From Actinomycetota bacterium (GTDB taxonomy: Bacteria; Actinomycetota; Acidimicrobiia; Acidimicrobiales; Ilumatobacteraceae): a stretch of 48,859 bases of DNA. A model generated the notes under the pieces. The model worked only from the letters and a program-made list of their open reading frames with translations, was not told where the DNA came from and searched no databases. The stretch is taken from contig CANGIP010000014.1 of the NCBI GenBank assembly GCA_947454105.1, positions 1-48,859 of the forward strand. Reading direction: 5' to 3'. A program made the position numbers and the translations under genes. Below, in pieces: positions 18,250 through 25,501 of this stretch. Position 1 is the first letter of the stretch, and the number at the start of each line of letters is the position of its first letter.

Positions 18250-19222
18250 ACCCGCGCAGGTTCATGGCCTGCTCGTGATTGATAAACCTGCCGGCATGAC
18301 GAGCCATGACGTCGTTGATCAAGCGCGACGAATACTGGGTGAACGCAAGATCGGTCATTCTGGAACTCTCGATCCCGATGCCACGGGAGTTTTGCTGTTG
18401 GGTGTCGGCGATGCCACGCGACTCTTACGCTTTCTTGACAACGTGACGATTGATGGTCGTGCCACCACATCAAAGTCGTATACCGGAACCGTGGTGCTTG
18501 GTACTGAAACCTCGACGCTTGATGCTTCGGGTGAGGTAACGGCGACCTATGACATGTCGGCAGTCATTGAAGGACTCACTGTTGACAAAGTTCAAGCAAT
18601 CGTTGATGGCAACATTGGTCAGCAATTACTCGGTGATGTCATGCAAGTTCCCCCGATGGTGTCGGCACTCAAAGTTGACGGCAAGCGGTTGCATGAGTTG
18701 GCGCGCGAAGGGATTGAGATTGAGCGCGAGGCCCGACCAGTGACGGTGCACTCATTTAAAGTCCTCACCATTCGCGATAACGAAATCGACGTTGACGTGA
18801 CCTGTTCAAGCGGAACGTACATTCGAACTTTGGCATCTGACCTCGGAACAATCATGGGTGGAGGAGCGCACCTCAAGAATCTTCGACGCACCTCAATCGG
18901 ACGATTCACGGTTTCTGACACCGTGACACTTGATGACATGAAGTCAGAAGAATCTTCAACCGATCCTCGGTCGTATTTGCGACCAGTGATTGATTGTGTG
19001 CGTGGCTTAACGCGATTTGACGCCGACGCTGATGTTCTTGCTGCCGTTGCGGTTGGCAAAGTATTACCTGCGGCCTTATTCGCGGGTAATGGTCCGGCGC
19101 CGTGGGCAGTCGTTGACGCCAATGAGCGACTGGTTGCGGTGTACGAACCCTTCAGCAACGAGAAGGTCGGGGCAGATATGGCTCGGCCATCAATTGTTCT
19201 GATCACCCCAGAAACCCAGTGA
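18236..19222 (+). CDS. truB: tRNA pseudouridine(55) synthase
   Basis: TruB isomerises U55 in the T loop of nearly all tRNAs. The N-terminus 'GLLVIDKPAGMTSHDVV' and the catalytic motif GHSGTLDPDATGVL (about 40-53, catalytic Asp46) are clear. 'SKSYTG' and 'CSSGTYIRTLASDLG' are the other conserved blocks. A C-terminal PUA-like part covers about 245-328. The length, 328 aa, is normal. The ATG at 18236 lies within the end of rbfA, so translation is probably coupled. Confidence 0.96.
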   Translation: MARRKPAQVHGLLVIDKPAGMTSHDVVDQARRILGERKIGHSGTLDPDATGVLLLGVGDATRLLRFLDNVTIDGRATTSKSYTGTVVLGTETSTLDASGEVTATYDMSAVIEGLTVDKVQAIVDGNIGQQLLGDVMQVPPMVSALKVDGKRLHELAREGIEIEREARPVTVHSFKVLTIRDNEIDVDVTCSSGTYIRTLASDLGTIMGGGAHLKNLRRTSIGRFTVSDTVTLDDMKSEESSTDPRSYLRPVIDCVRGLTRFDADADVLAAVAVGKVLPAALFAGNGPAPWAVVDANERLVAVYEPFSNEKVGADMARPSIVLITPETQ

Positions 19223-19259
19223 GCATGGCGACAAGTATTTAGTCGTTTGTGACCAAAGT

Positions 19260-20276
19260 TTGGATCACGAGCGGACATCTCAGACAGCGCCGCAAGTATC
19301 GTTTGCTTCTGTGCAGGTGATTACTGATCTGAATGCGATACCGAGCGGGCTCTTTGCTTCGGGCTCGGTTGTCACCATTGGCGCGTATGACGGACTGCAT
19401 GTCGGTCATCGCGAAATTATCGAGCAAGTCACCAAGAAGGCTCAAGTAGCTGGACAAACCAGTGTGTTGGTGACCTTCAGTCCACACCCCGCCCACATCT
19501 TGCGTCCGACCGAAGCCCCGAAGCTATTAACTGACCGCGATCAGAAATTGCGTCTGCTTGAAAGCACCGGCGTCGATGCAGTTGTCGTGATCGCTTTTGA
19601 CCGCATTCAGGCGGAAGAGACTCCCGAAGCTTTTGTTCAGCGGGTGTTGCTCGATGCCTTGAATGTGAAGCGTCTGATTGTCGGTAAAGATTTTTGTTTT
19701 GGCAAAGATCGTCGGGGCAACGTAGAACTGTTATCGCAACTTGGTGCGCAGTTTGGATTTGTTGTTGAACCGACCAATCTCGTTGCGGGTCACGACGATG
19801 TCACTGCGAGCTCAACGTATATTCGCTCATTGGTTTTAAACGGAGATATAGCCGCGGCCAATATCTACCTAGGTCGTCAACACGAACTGATCGGAACAGT
19901 TGTTCACGGTGACGCTCGTGGTCGCACGATTGGTTTCCCCACTGCGAACGTTGAAGTGCCCAAGACAATGTGTCAGCCGGGTGACGGCGTCTATGCAGGT
20001 TGGTATGTTCGCGCTGCACGTGATGGCCAGCCCGAACGCGTGTATCCGGCAGCAATCAATATTGGTCGCCGCCCAACTTTTTATGTTGATGCGCCGGTTT
20101 CATTGATTGAAGCTCACCTCATTGGCGAGACAAATATTGATCTTTATGGCGAAGTTGCCACACTTCGCTTTGTCGCTCGCTTGCGCGGTGAAATCAAGTT
20201 CTCAGGTATCGATGAACTAAAGGCTCAGTTGATGCTTGATATTGCAAACGCTCGAGCAGTGCTAAACGCTTCATGA
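19260..20276 (+). CDS. ribF: Bifunctional riboflavin kinase / FAD synthetase
   Basis: RibF phosphorylates riboflavin to FMN and adenylates it to FAD. The N-terminal FAD synthetase domain has 'GAYDGLHVGHREII' (41-54) with the HxGH nucleotidyl-transfer motif, and 'VTFSPHPAHILRP'. The C-terminal kinase domain has 'HGDARGRTIGFPTANVEV' (from about 216) and 'DLYGEVATLRFVARLR'. The start is uncertain: TTG 19260 opens the longest frame, but GTG 19311 or GTG 19317 would remove a 17-19 residue non-conserved leader; none has a clear ribosome binding site. FMN and FAD serve the flavoenzymes, and FbiC next door makes a flavin analogue from the same precursor. Confidence 0.94.
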   Translation: MDHERTSQTAPQVSFASVQVITDLNAIPSGLFASGSVVTIGAYDGLHVGHREIIEQVTKKAQVAGQTSVLVTFSPHPAHILRPTEAPKLLTDRDQKLRLLESTGVDAVVVIAFDRIQAEETPEAFVQRVLLDALNVKRLIVGKDFCFGKDRRGNVELLSQLGAQFGFVVEPTNLVAGHDDVTASSTYIRSLVLNGDIAAANIYLGRQHELIGTVVHGDARGRTIGFPTANVEVPKTMCQPGDGVYAGWYVRAARDGQPERVYPAAINIGRRPTFYVDAPVSLIEAHLIGETNIDLYGEVATLRFVARLRGEIKFSGIDELKAQLMLDIANARAVLNAS

Positions 20277-20280
20277 TTAA

Positions 20281-22791
20281 TTAGGCGTTTAGTAATTGAT
20301 AGCCAGTATTGCGCTGTGCGAGTGTTCGGCCGAGCGGTGAAACCAAGGCATTAAAACTGTCTTCGCTCATCTTCTGACCGTGGTTGGCCCCGGCGGCACG
20401 ACTGATGTTTTCGTCCATCAATGTTCCGCCAATGTCGTTGCAACCAGATCGCAGTAATTGACGAGCACCTTCAACGCCAATCTTGACCCAACTCACTTGA
20501 ACATTGTCAATGAGGCCGTGATAGGCGATGCGGCCAATGGCGTGCATCAAGATTGTCTCGCGGAATGTTGGTCCGCGACGTGAACGCTTTTGCAGATAGA
20601 TCGGCGAAGCCATGTGCACGAATGGCAACGGAATAAATTCGGTGAAGCCGCCAGTGATCTTTTGTAGATCACGTGTACGAATCATGTGGCGTGCCCAATG
20701 TTCGGGGTGTTCAACACTTCCGTACATGATCGTGATATTTGAATGCAGTCCAATTTCGTGAGCGACTCGATGACACTCAAGCCATTCGTCAGTGTTCACT
20801 TTGTCGGGGCACAACACAGCACGAGCTTCATCATCAAGAATCTCGGCTGCGGTGCCAGGCAGTGAAGCGAGACCTGCTTCTTTCATCTTGGTGAGGTAGG
20901 TCTTTAGGTCTTCACCGTTGCGCTTGGCACCTTCAGTGATTTCTAATGCGGTGAATCCGTGCACATGCATTTCGGGCACGGCATCTTTGACTGCCTGCGT
21001 GACATGCCAGTAATAGTCGCCATCAAAGTCGGGGTGAATGCCACCCTGCAAAGTGACTTCGGTGGCTCCCATATTCCAGGCTTCAACGGCACGTTGGGCG
21101 ATGTCTTCAAGCGTGAGCAAATACGGTGTACCACGCAAGTTCAATGACAAGGGTCCTTTGGAGAACCCGCAGAACTTACATTTGAAGGTGCAGACATTGG
21201 TGTAATTGATATTGCGGTTATGAACCCACGTGACTTGGTCGCCTACGGCAACTTCGCGCAGGTGGTTGGCGTATTCGGCAATGGCTAATACTTCTGGTCC
21301 ACGAGCGCGGAACAAATCAATGATTTCTTGTTCGCCAATTTCTTGACCAGATCGATGACCTTCAATGACTTCGTGAATGCGCGAGCGCGAGTCAATTGAT
21401 GTGCGCGTTCCTGCCGCGATGAGCAACGGTGGTTTGTTGTTACTGCCGCTGTACCACTGCGTTGAACGATGACCGACGAGAACAACTTCAGCTCCGTCTA
21501 GCACCACATCGGCGGCCGTGACTTTTTCTGGCCAAATTGCGCCCGGATCATCGCGACCAAGACCTTCGGCATCGGAGCGATCAAGAATGGGGAAGCGCAG
21601 ATTGACGTCAATCCAAGGGTTGTGATCAACATTGAAACTACGAGCGGGGTCGAGCGACAAACTGATGTCTTTGCTCACGATGTACTCGGGATACAAAGTC
21701 AGTCGTGGAGCCAACACCATTCCGCGCGATTCGGTGACAGTTTTCAGAATGTCAAGATCGGGCCACGGACGTTCGGGGTTGACGTGATCAGCCGTTACTG
21801 GCGAAACACCGCCCCAATCGTCAATGCCGGCATCAAGTAACGGTGCGAAGTCATCGCTGAGGTTCGGCGGGGCTTGCAAGTGAATCTCTGGCGGAAGAAT
21901 CAATCGGGCAACTGCGATCGACCACAAGAATTCATCGGTGGGACAAGGGTCTTCGTATTGCATTCCCGTGCGTGGCTTCGGCAAAAAGTTTTGCACGATG
22001 ACTTCTTGTACGTGACCGCGACTTACTCCAGATTTTTCAACAACCTTGTGCTTGTTATGCGAATCGCGAATAGCAACAAGTGCAGCAATACGATCGGCTC
22101 GAGTTTCGCCGAGCCCAACCAAGATTCCTGTCGTGAACGGAATGTGTAGTTCGCCGGCGTAATCAAGTGTTGCTAAACGACGTTCTGGATCTTTGTCTGG
22201 CGCACCGCGGTGGCATGCCAAATCGTGGCGCAATGTTTCGACCATCATTCCTTGGCTGGGTGAATACCGTCGCAAACTAGCGAGCTCTTCTTTGCTTAGT
22301 GCACCAGCGTTGGCGTGGGGGAGAAGACCAGTTTCTTCAAGCACCAATTTGCACATTGCTGCGAGGTATTCAACGGTCGATGCGTAACCATGTTCGGTCA
22401 ACCAATCACGCGCAACTTGGTATTTCTCTTCGGGTGCTTCGCCCAATGTAAAGAGAGCTTCGTGACAACCATTGCGGGCACCTTGCTTGGCGATCTTCAA
22501 AACTTCTTCGGGAGACAAGAACGGACTCTCAAGACGAGCGGGTGGTTGGGCAAATGTGCAATAGCCACAACTATCGCGGCACAACATTGTGAGTGGAATG
22601 AACACTTTGGGTGAGAACGTCACTCGAGTGCCATGGTGAGAGTCGCGTATTGCGCGAGCCCGGGCCATCAGTTCATCAAGCGGGGTGTCAATCAACACAC
22701 GGAGATCTTCGGGAAGATCTTGAGGTTGGGTGAGGGTGATGCGGGGATCACCTGAATCGATCAGTTGTACATCTATGCGCTGGCGCGTCAC
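20281..22791 (-). CDS. fbiC: FO synthase (fused CofG-CofH)
   Basis: FbiC makes 7,8-didemethyl-8-hydroxy-5-deazariboflavin (FO), the chromophore of coenzyme F420, from tyrosine and a riboflavin-pathway pyrimidine. Two radical-SAM halves are visible. The CofG-like half has CRDSCGYC (Cys71, 75, 78) and 'HEALFTLGEAPE'; the CofH-like half has 'NYTNVCTFKCKFCGF' near 530-540 and 'LQGGIHP'. The fused form is typical of actinobacteria. I prefer GTG 22791, with AGAAGG 9 nt upstream, giving 836 aa; a TTG at 22848 would add 19 residues. The gene converges on ribF with a 4-bp gap. Confidence 0.95.
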   Translation of the reverse strand: MTRQRIDVQLIDSGDPRITLTQPQDLPEDLRVLIDTPLDELMARARAIRDSHHGTRVTFSPKVFIPLTMLCRDSCGYCTFAQPPARLESPFLSPEEVLKIAKQGARNGCHEALFTLGEAPEEKYQVARDWLTEHGYASTVEYLAAMCKLVLEETGLLPHANAGALSKEELASLRRYSPSQGMMVETLRHDLACHRGAPDKDPERRLATLDYAGELHIPFTTGILVGLGETRADRIAALVAIRDSHNKHKVVEKSGVSRGHVQEVIVQNFLPKPRTGMQYEDPCPTDEFLWSIAVARLILPPEIHLQAPPNLSDDFAPLLDAGIDDWGGVSPVTADHVNPERPWPDLDILKTVTESRGMVLAPRLTLYPEYIVSKDISLSLDPARSFNVDHNPWIDVNLRFPILDRSDAEGLGRDDPGAIWPEKVTAADVVLDGAEVVLVGHRSTQWYSGSNNKPPLLIAAGTRTSIDSRSRIHEVIEGHRSGQEIGEQEIIDLFRARGPEVLAIAEYANHLREVAVGDQVTWVHNRNINYTNVCTFKCKFCGFSKGPLSLNLRGTPYLLTLEDIAQRAVEAWNMGATEVTLQGGIHPDFDGDYYWHVTQAVKDAVPEMHVHGFTALEITEGAKRNGEDLKTYLTKMKEAGLASLPGTAAEILDDEARAVLCPDKVNTDEWLECHRVAHEIGLHSNITIMYGSVEHPEHWARHMIRTRDLQKITGGFTEFIPLPFVHMASPIYLQKRSRRGPTFRETILMHAIGRIAYHGLIDNVQVSWVKIGVEGARQLLRSGCNDIGGTLMDENISRAAGANHGQKMSEDSFNALVSPLGRTLAQRNTGYQLLNA

Positions 22792-22908
22792 GGGGAAGAC
22801 CCTTCTGTGAGAAATTCTCAATTTTTGCCAGCGCACAACGAGGATCAAACGGATGCGAGAGAGCCATCAGGTCCCGGTAACTGTCGTGCGAGATCAGACT
22901 AGTGGTCC

Positions 22909-23694
22909 TCAGTGGGTTTTGAACGACTCAAGAATGTTTTGCGTCGCCACGCCGACGCGATGGCCGGTACGGGCGATGAAGCCCAATTGCACTCCCGATT
23001 CTGAGTCGCGAACTGTGAAGAACTGTTCGTGGCCGTGTTCGTCGATCACGATGGGGGTGAGCTCTGCACCAGCCGCAGTCAAGGTGGTATGGGCATAGCC
23101 CGCATTCAAGACTTCAAGTGACACGTGATGAACGCCGGCGCCAAAGCGATCGATATGGGCGGCCACGCTCGGGTCGGCTTCAGGGCTGACCAACACGAGG
23201 GTCGCTCCGCCCGCGGCCAAGACCACGATTCCGGGGCATTCGCTCGCCGGTGATGGCAAATGGAACCCAAGATTTTGAGTAAAAGTGCTGGTCACAGGGC
23301 CTAAATCAGCGACGGCGACGACCACATGGTCAATCCGGCTCGAGACGGTGTCAATAGCCGAGCGAATACCTTCCGGTGAGGCGGTCTTTTCGGGAGGCCC
23401 GTCGGCGCGCCGACCAGCAATTTCGATGCGGTGGGTCTCGCTGAGCACGACCCGCATGATGTCTTCGGCGAAATCGGGGTCAATTCCACGGTCGATGGCG
23501 TATTGCCGACGGGTGGTCACGACATTTCGGACCCGTTCGGGCTGAATGATGGGGGTATCGCTGTGTTCTTTGATCCGAGCGACATCGTGGCAGATATTGA
23601 TACGTTCGGCCAAAACGTCGAGAAGCTGCCGATCGAGTTCGTCGATGCGCTGACGCAAGGCCAAAAGTTCGGGCGACGGATCGGCGGACGACAT
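22909..23694 (-). CDS. Chorismate mutase (AroQ) fused to a VOC/glyoxalase domain
   Basis: Residues 1-95 are an AroQ-type chorismate mutase: 'LLALRQRIDELDRQLLDVL' then 'ERINICHDVARIKE', with the Arg, Arg and Lys that bind chorismate in place. This domain turns chorismate into prephenate for Phe/Tyr. Residues 118-245 form a VOC domain: 'IDHVVVAVADLGPVTSTF', 'GAGVHHVSLEVLNAG', 'FTVRDSESGVQLGFI', resembling methylmalonyl-CoA epimerase and hydroxyphenylpyruvate dioxygenase folds. The His of HHV and the Glu/Gln near the end may bind a metal. I do not know a characterised protein with this pairing. The gene is divergent from the next VOC gene across 121 bp. Confidence 0.8.
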   Translation of the reverse strand: MSSADPSPELLALRQRIDELDRQLLDVLAERINICHDVARIKEHSDTPIIQPERVRNVVTTRRQYAIDRGIDPDFAEDIMRVVLSETHRIEIAGRRADGPPEKTASPEGIRSAIDTVSSRIDHVVVAVADLGPVTSTFTQNLGFHLPSPASECPGIVVLAAGGATLVLVSPEADPSVAAHIDRFGAGVHHVSLEVLNAGYAHTTLTAAGAELTPIVIDEHGHEQFFTVRDSESGVQLGFIARTGHRVGVATQNILESFKTH

Positions 23695-23740
23695 CTAGGC
23701 AAAGGTACCAGTCACGAAGCCCAGCGACGTACTTGTTTCT

Positions 23741-23770
23741 TTGCGTGAGCGAAGGAGTCGGTGTTAGGGT
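23741..23770 (+). promoter_or_regulatory. Candidate promoter of the catabolic locus
   Basis: TTGCGT (23741-23746) and TAGGGT (23765-23770) are separated by 18 bp and face the VOC-GntR genes. The operator palindrome begins 3-5 bp after the -10 box, so the predicted transcription start falls inside it. The hexamers are only moderate matches. Confidence 0.4.
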
Positions 23771-23773
23771 GCC

Positions 23774-23795
23774 TTGGTCTGACAATCAGACCCAA
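23774..23795. promoter_or_regulatory. Palindromic operator 1 of the catabolic locus (GntR/FadR-like)
   Basis: GGTCTGA (23776-23782), a CAA spacer, and TCAGACC (23786-23792) form a perfect 7-bp inverted repeat, flanked by TT and by CAA. Either strand contains a match to TNGTnnnACNA, the core described for FadR-subfamily GntR regulators. Fifteen consecutive bases (core 23774-23788) recur at 43857-43871. It overlaps the expected transcription start, so it should repress; binding by the GntR protein at 24298 is inferred. Confidence 0.7.
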
Positions 23796-23815
23796 GCCAC
23801 ATGCAGGGGGTTGTT

Positions 23816-24301
23816 GTGCCAATCCAGAAACTCAATCACGCGGTGCTGTACATCCGTGACGTGGCGACCACCAAGCGTTTCTACACCGAGGTCATGGGCT
23901 TTGAAACCATGATCGAAGATCCAGGTGGGCAGTTTCTTTTCATGCGCGCACCCCTTTCGCAAAATCATCACGACATCGCCTTCTTTGCCATCGGTCAAGG
24001 TGCCGCTCCAACAACTGCGGGCCGTTCATCGGTCGGTATGTATCACATTGCTTGGGAAGTCAGCACGCTTGAAGAACTTGAAGAAATGCGGGTGAAGCTC
24101 ATGGCTGCTGGTGCTCTCATCGGTGCTAGCGATCACGGAGTCAACAAAAGTTTGTATTCACGCGATCCTGATGGACTCGAGTTTGAAGTCATGTGGCTCG
24201 TTCCGCCCGAGCATTGGGGCGAGATGGCTCATCAGGCCATCGTTCAACCTCTCGACCTACCTGGCGACCGCCGCCACTTTGCACAGTTTGGTTTGAAGTG
24301 A
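23816..24301 (+). CDS. VOC (vicinal oxygen chelate) family protein, extradiol-dioxygenase-like
   Basis: This 161-aa protein carries one VOC unit pair: 'KLNHAVLYIRDVATTKRFYTE' at the N-terminus, 'GMYHIAWEVSTLEELEE' in the middle and 'SLYSRDPDGLEFEVMW' near the C-terminus. The metal ligands expected from the fold are His of LNHAV, His of MYHIA and Glu of FEVMW. The last pattern is common in catechol 2,3-dioxygenase-like proteins, but a lyase or isomerase cannot be excluded. I place the start at GTG 23816 because AGGGGG (23805-23810) is well spaced; ATG 23801 would overlap that site. It is the first gene behind operator 1 and overlaps the GntR gene by GTGA. Confidence 0.75.
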   Translation: MPIQKLNHAVLYIRDVATTKRFYTEVMGFETMIEDPGGQFLFMRAPLSQNHHDIAFFAIGQGAAPTTAGRSSVGMYHIAWEVSTLEELEEMRVKLMAAGALIGASDHGVNKSLYSRDPDGLEFEVMWLVPPEHWGEMAHQAIVQPLDLPGDRRHFAQFGLK

Positions 24302-25002
24302 CTCAGACGACTTTCGATCGAGTGGAACGCCGCACCGTTGCGGTTGAAGTTCGTGAACGCCTCATTGAGGCAATTCGTAACGGCGAGTTAATCGCGGGAA
24401 CAGCGTTGCCGGCCGAACGCGTCTTGTGTGAGCAATTCAACGTGGCGCGCACATCGGTGCGTGAGGCAATTCAAGGTCTCGCAACGGCTGGTTTCATTGA
24501 GCGTCGCGGTAATCGTGCGTTTGTGGTTGAAGTTGTACCCGGTCTTGAACTTGCGCTCGATTCGCGTAAAGCAACAGTGCGCAATCTGTTCGAAGTTCGT
24601 CGTGTGATTGAGCCAGCAATGGCTGGCCTTGTTGCATTACGGGCGCCCGAGCACGTGCGCCGCGAAATTGCCGACCTTGCCTCGCGGCACGCCAGCGGAA
24701 TCGATGAATTTCGCTTGATTGATCGCCAATTTCACCAGATGATCGCCTCGGCCTGCGATAACCCGGTGTTGAGTGAGGTTTATTCGAAAGCTCTTGCATC
24801 GTTGTTTAACTCCGAAGAGTTTGCCTCGCTGCTCTACGCCGAAAACAACAAAGAAGAAGTTTCAAACATTGTTGAATCTTCATCGCATGCTCACGTTGAA
24901 ATCGCTGAAGCATTGCTTGCCGGAGATCAGGTTCGTACCGAAAAGGCAGTAGCGGCTCACTTGCGCGACGTTGAGGCGCGCATGTTGGAGCGGCTGATAT
25001 GA
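24298..25002 (+). CDS. GntR-family transcriptional regulator, FadR (FCD) subfamily
   Basis: The 234-aa protein has an N-terminal winged helix (about 10-75): 'VEVRERLIEAIRNGELIAGT', 'LPAERVLCEQFNVARTSVRE', 'FIERRGNRAFVV'. An all-helical FCD ligand domain (about 90-225) follows, with 'LFEVRRVIEPAMAGLVALRA' and 'FHQMIASACDNPVL', the His of the latter being a typical metal-binding residue. Such proteins usually repress catabolic operons and release DNA on binding an acid intermediate. The start GTG 24298 overlaps the VOC stop. The palindrome at 23776-23792 upstream and its copy at 43857 are its likely operators. Confidence 0.88.
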   Translation: MTQTTFDRVERRTVAVEVRERLIEAIRNGELIAGTALPAERVLCEQFNVARTSVREAIQGLATAGFIERRGNRAFVVEVVPGLELALDSRKATVRNLFEVRRVIEPAMAGLVALRAPEHVRREIADLASRHASGIDEFRLIDRQFHQMIASACDNPVLSEVYSKALASLFNSEEFASLLYAENNKEEVSNIVESSSHAHVEIAEALLAGDQVRTEKAVAAHLRDVEARMLERLI

Positions 25003-25085
25003 AAAAGAATTTGAAGAATAAATATTTCAGTAAGTCAGAGTTGTATCAAACAGTCCGTCACGATCTGAATGAGATAAAAAAATGA
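24999..25085 (+). CDS. Possible 28-residue coupled ORF bridging gntR and the cupin gene
   Basis: ATG 24999 overlaps the GntR stop as ATGA and the TGA at 25083-25085 overlaps the cupin ATG 25082 as ATGA. A GGAG (24987-24990) lies 8 nt before the start. The predicted peptide is Lys/Asn-rich (MKKNLKNKYFSKSELYQ...), and the stretch is far more AT-rich than its neighbours. It may be a translated linker that couples the two genes, or chance in an AT-rich gap. No family recognised. Confidence 0.3.
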   Translation: MKKNLKNKYFSKSELYQTVRHDLNEIKK

Positions 25086-25453
25086 ACTTCAAAAATCAAT
25101 ATTGCTATTTCTTTGAAGATGAAGAATTTGCTGAAACTAATCGCGAAGGTTTTCGTCGGCGAGTCATTACCGGCGAGAATTTACAGCTTTGGTTTTGGCG
25201 CATCCGTGGCGGAAGCACCGGTTCGTTCATGCATAACCATGTTGAGAACGAGCAGTTGGGCATCATCATGCGCGGCAAACTCGATTTTCGCATTGGCGAC
25301 AAAGAAGACACCGAACGCGTTGTATTGGGCGAAGGCGAGGCGTACTTGGCTCCGCAATCGGTATGGCATGGCGACAGCGTCTTCATTGGCGACGAAGAAC
25401 TCAACGAAGTGTGGATTCTCGATGTTTTTTCGCCCCCGCGAACTGACATCTAA
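25082..25453 (+). CDS. Small cupin-domain protein
   Basis: A single-domain cupin of 123 aa. Motif 1 reads GSFMHNHVENEQLGIIMRG, giving His51, His53 and Glu57 as metal ligands; motif 2, 'GEGEAYLAPQSVWHGD', gives His96. Such proteins can be dioxygenases, isomerases or binding proteins acting on small acids, so the reaction is not clear. The start ATG 25082 has only a weak purine-rich ribosome binding site, and coupling from the upstream ORF is possible. A 48-bp gap with a T-run leads to hyuA. Confidence 0.75.
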   Translation: MNFKNQYCYFFEDEEFAETNREGFRRRVITGENLQLWFWRIRGGSTGSFMHNHVENEQLGIIMRGKLDFRIGDKEDTERVVLGEGEAYLAPQSVWHGDSVFIGDEELNEVWILDVFSPPRTDI

Positions 25454-25501
25454 AACAGATTTTTTTAACAACAACAACATCGTAAATATTGGAGGAAGAA
25501 A

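Noticed and set aside
18619..19278. 219-aa open frame opposite truB
   Set aside because: Shadow of TruB; Ser/Arg-rich with no domain.
20262..20292. Inverted repeat CTAAACGC / GCGTTTAG across the ribF-fbiC convergent ends as a bidirectional terminator
   Set aside because: The loop is 15 nt and no T-run follows; both arms simply encode the shared Leu-Asn-Ala C-termini of the two proteins.
25454..25501. T-run after the cupin gene as a terminator
   Set aside because: No stem precedes the T-run; hyuA follows with a strong ribosome binding site, so read-through is likely.
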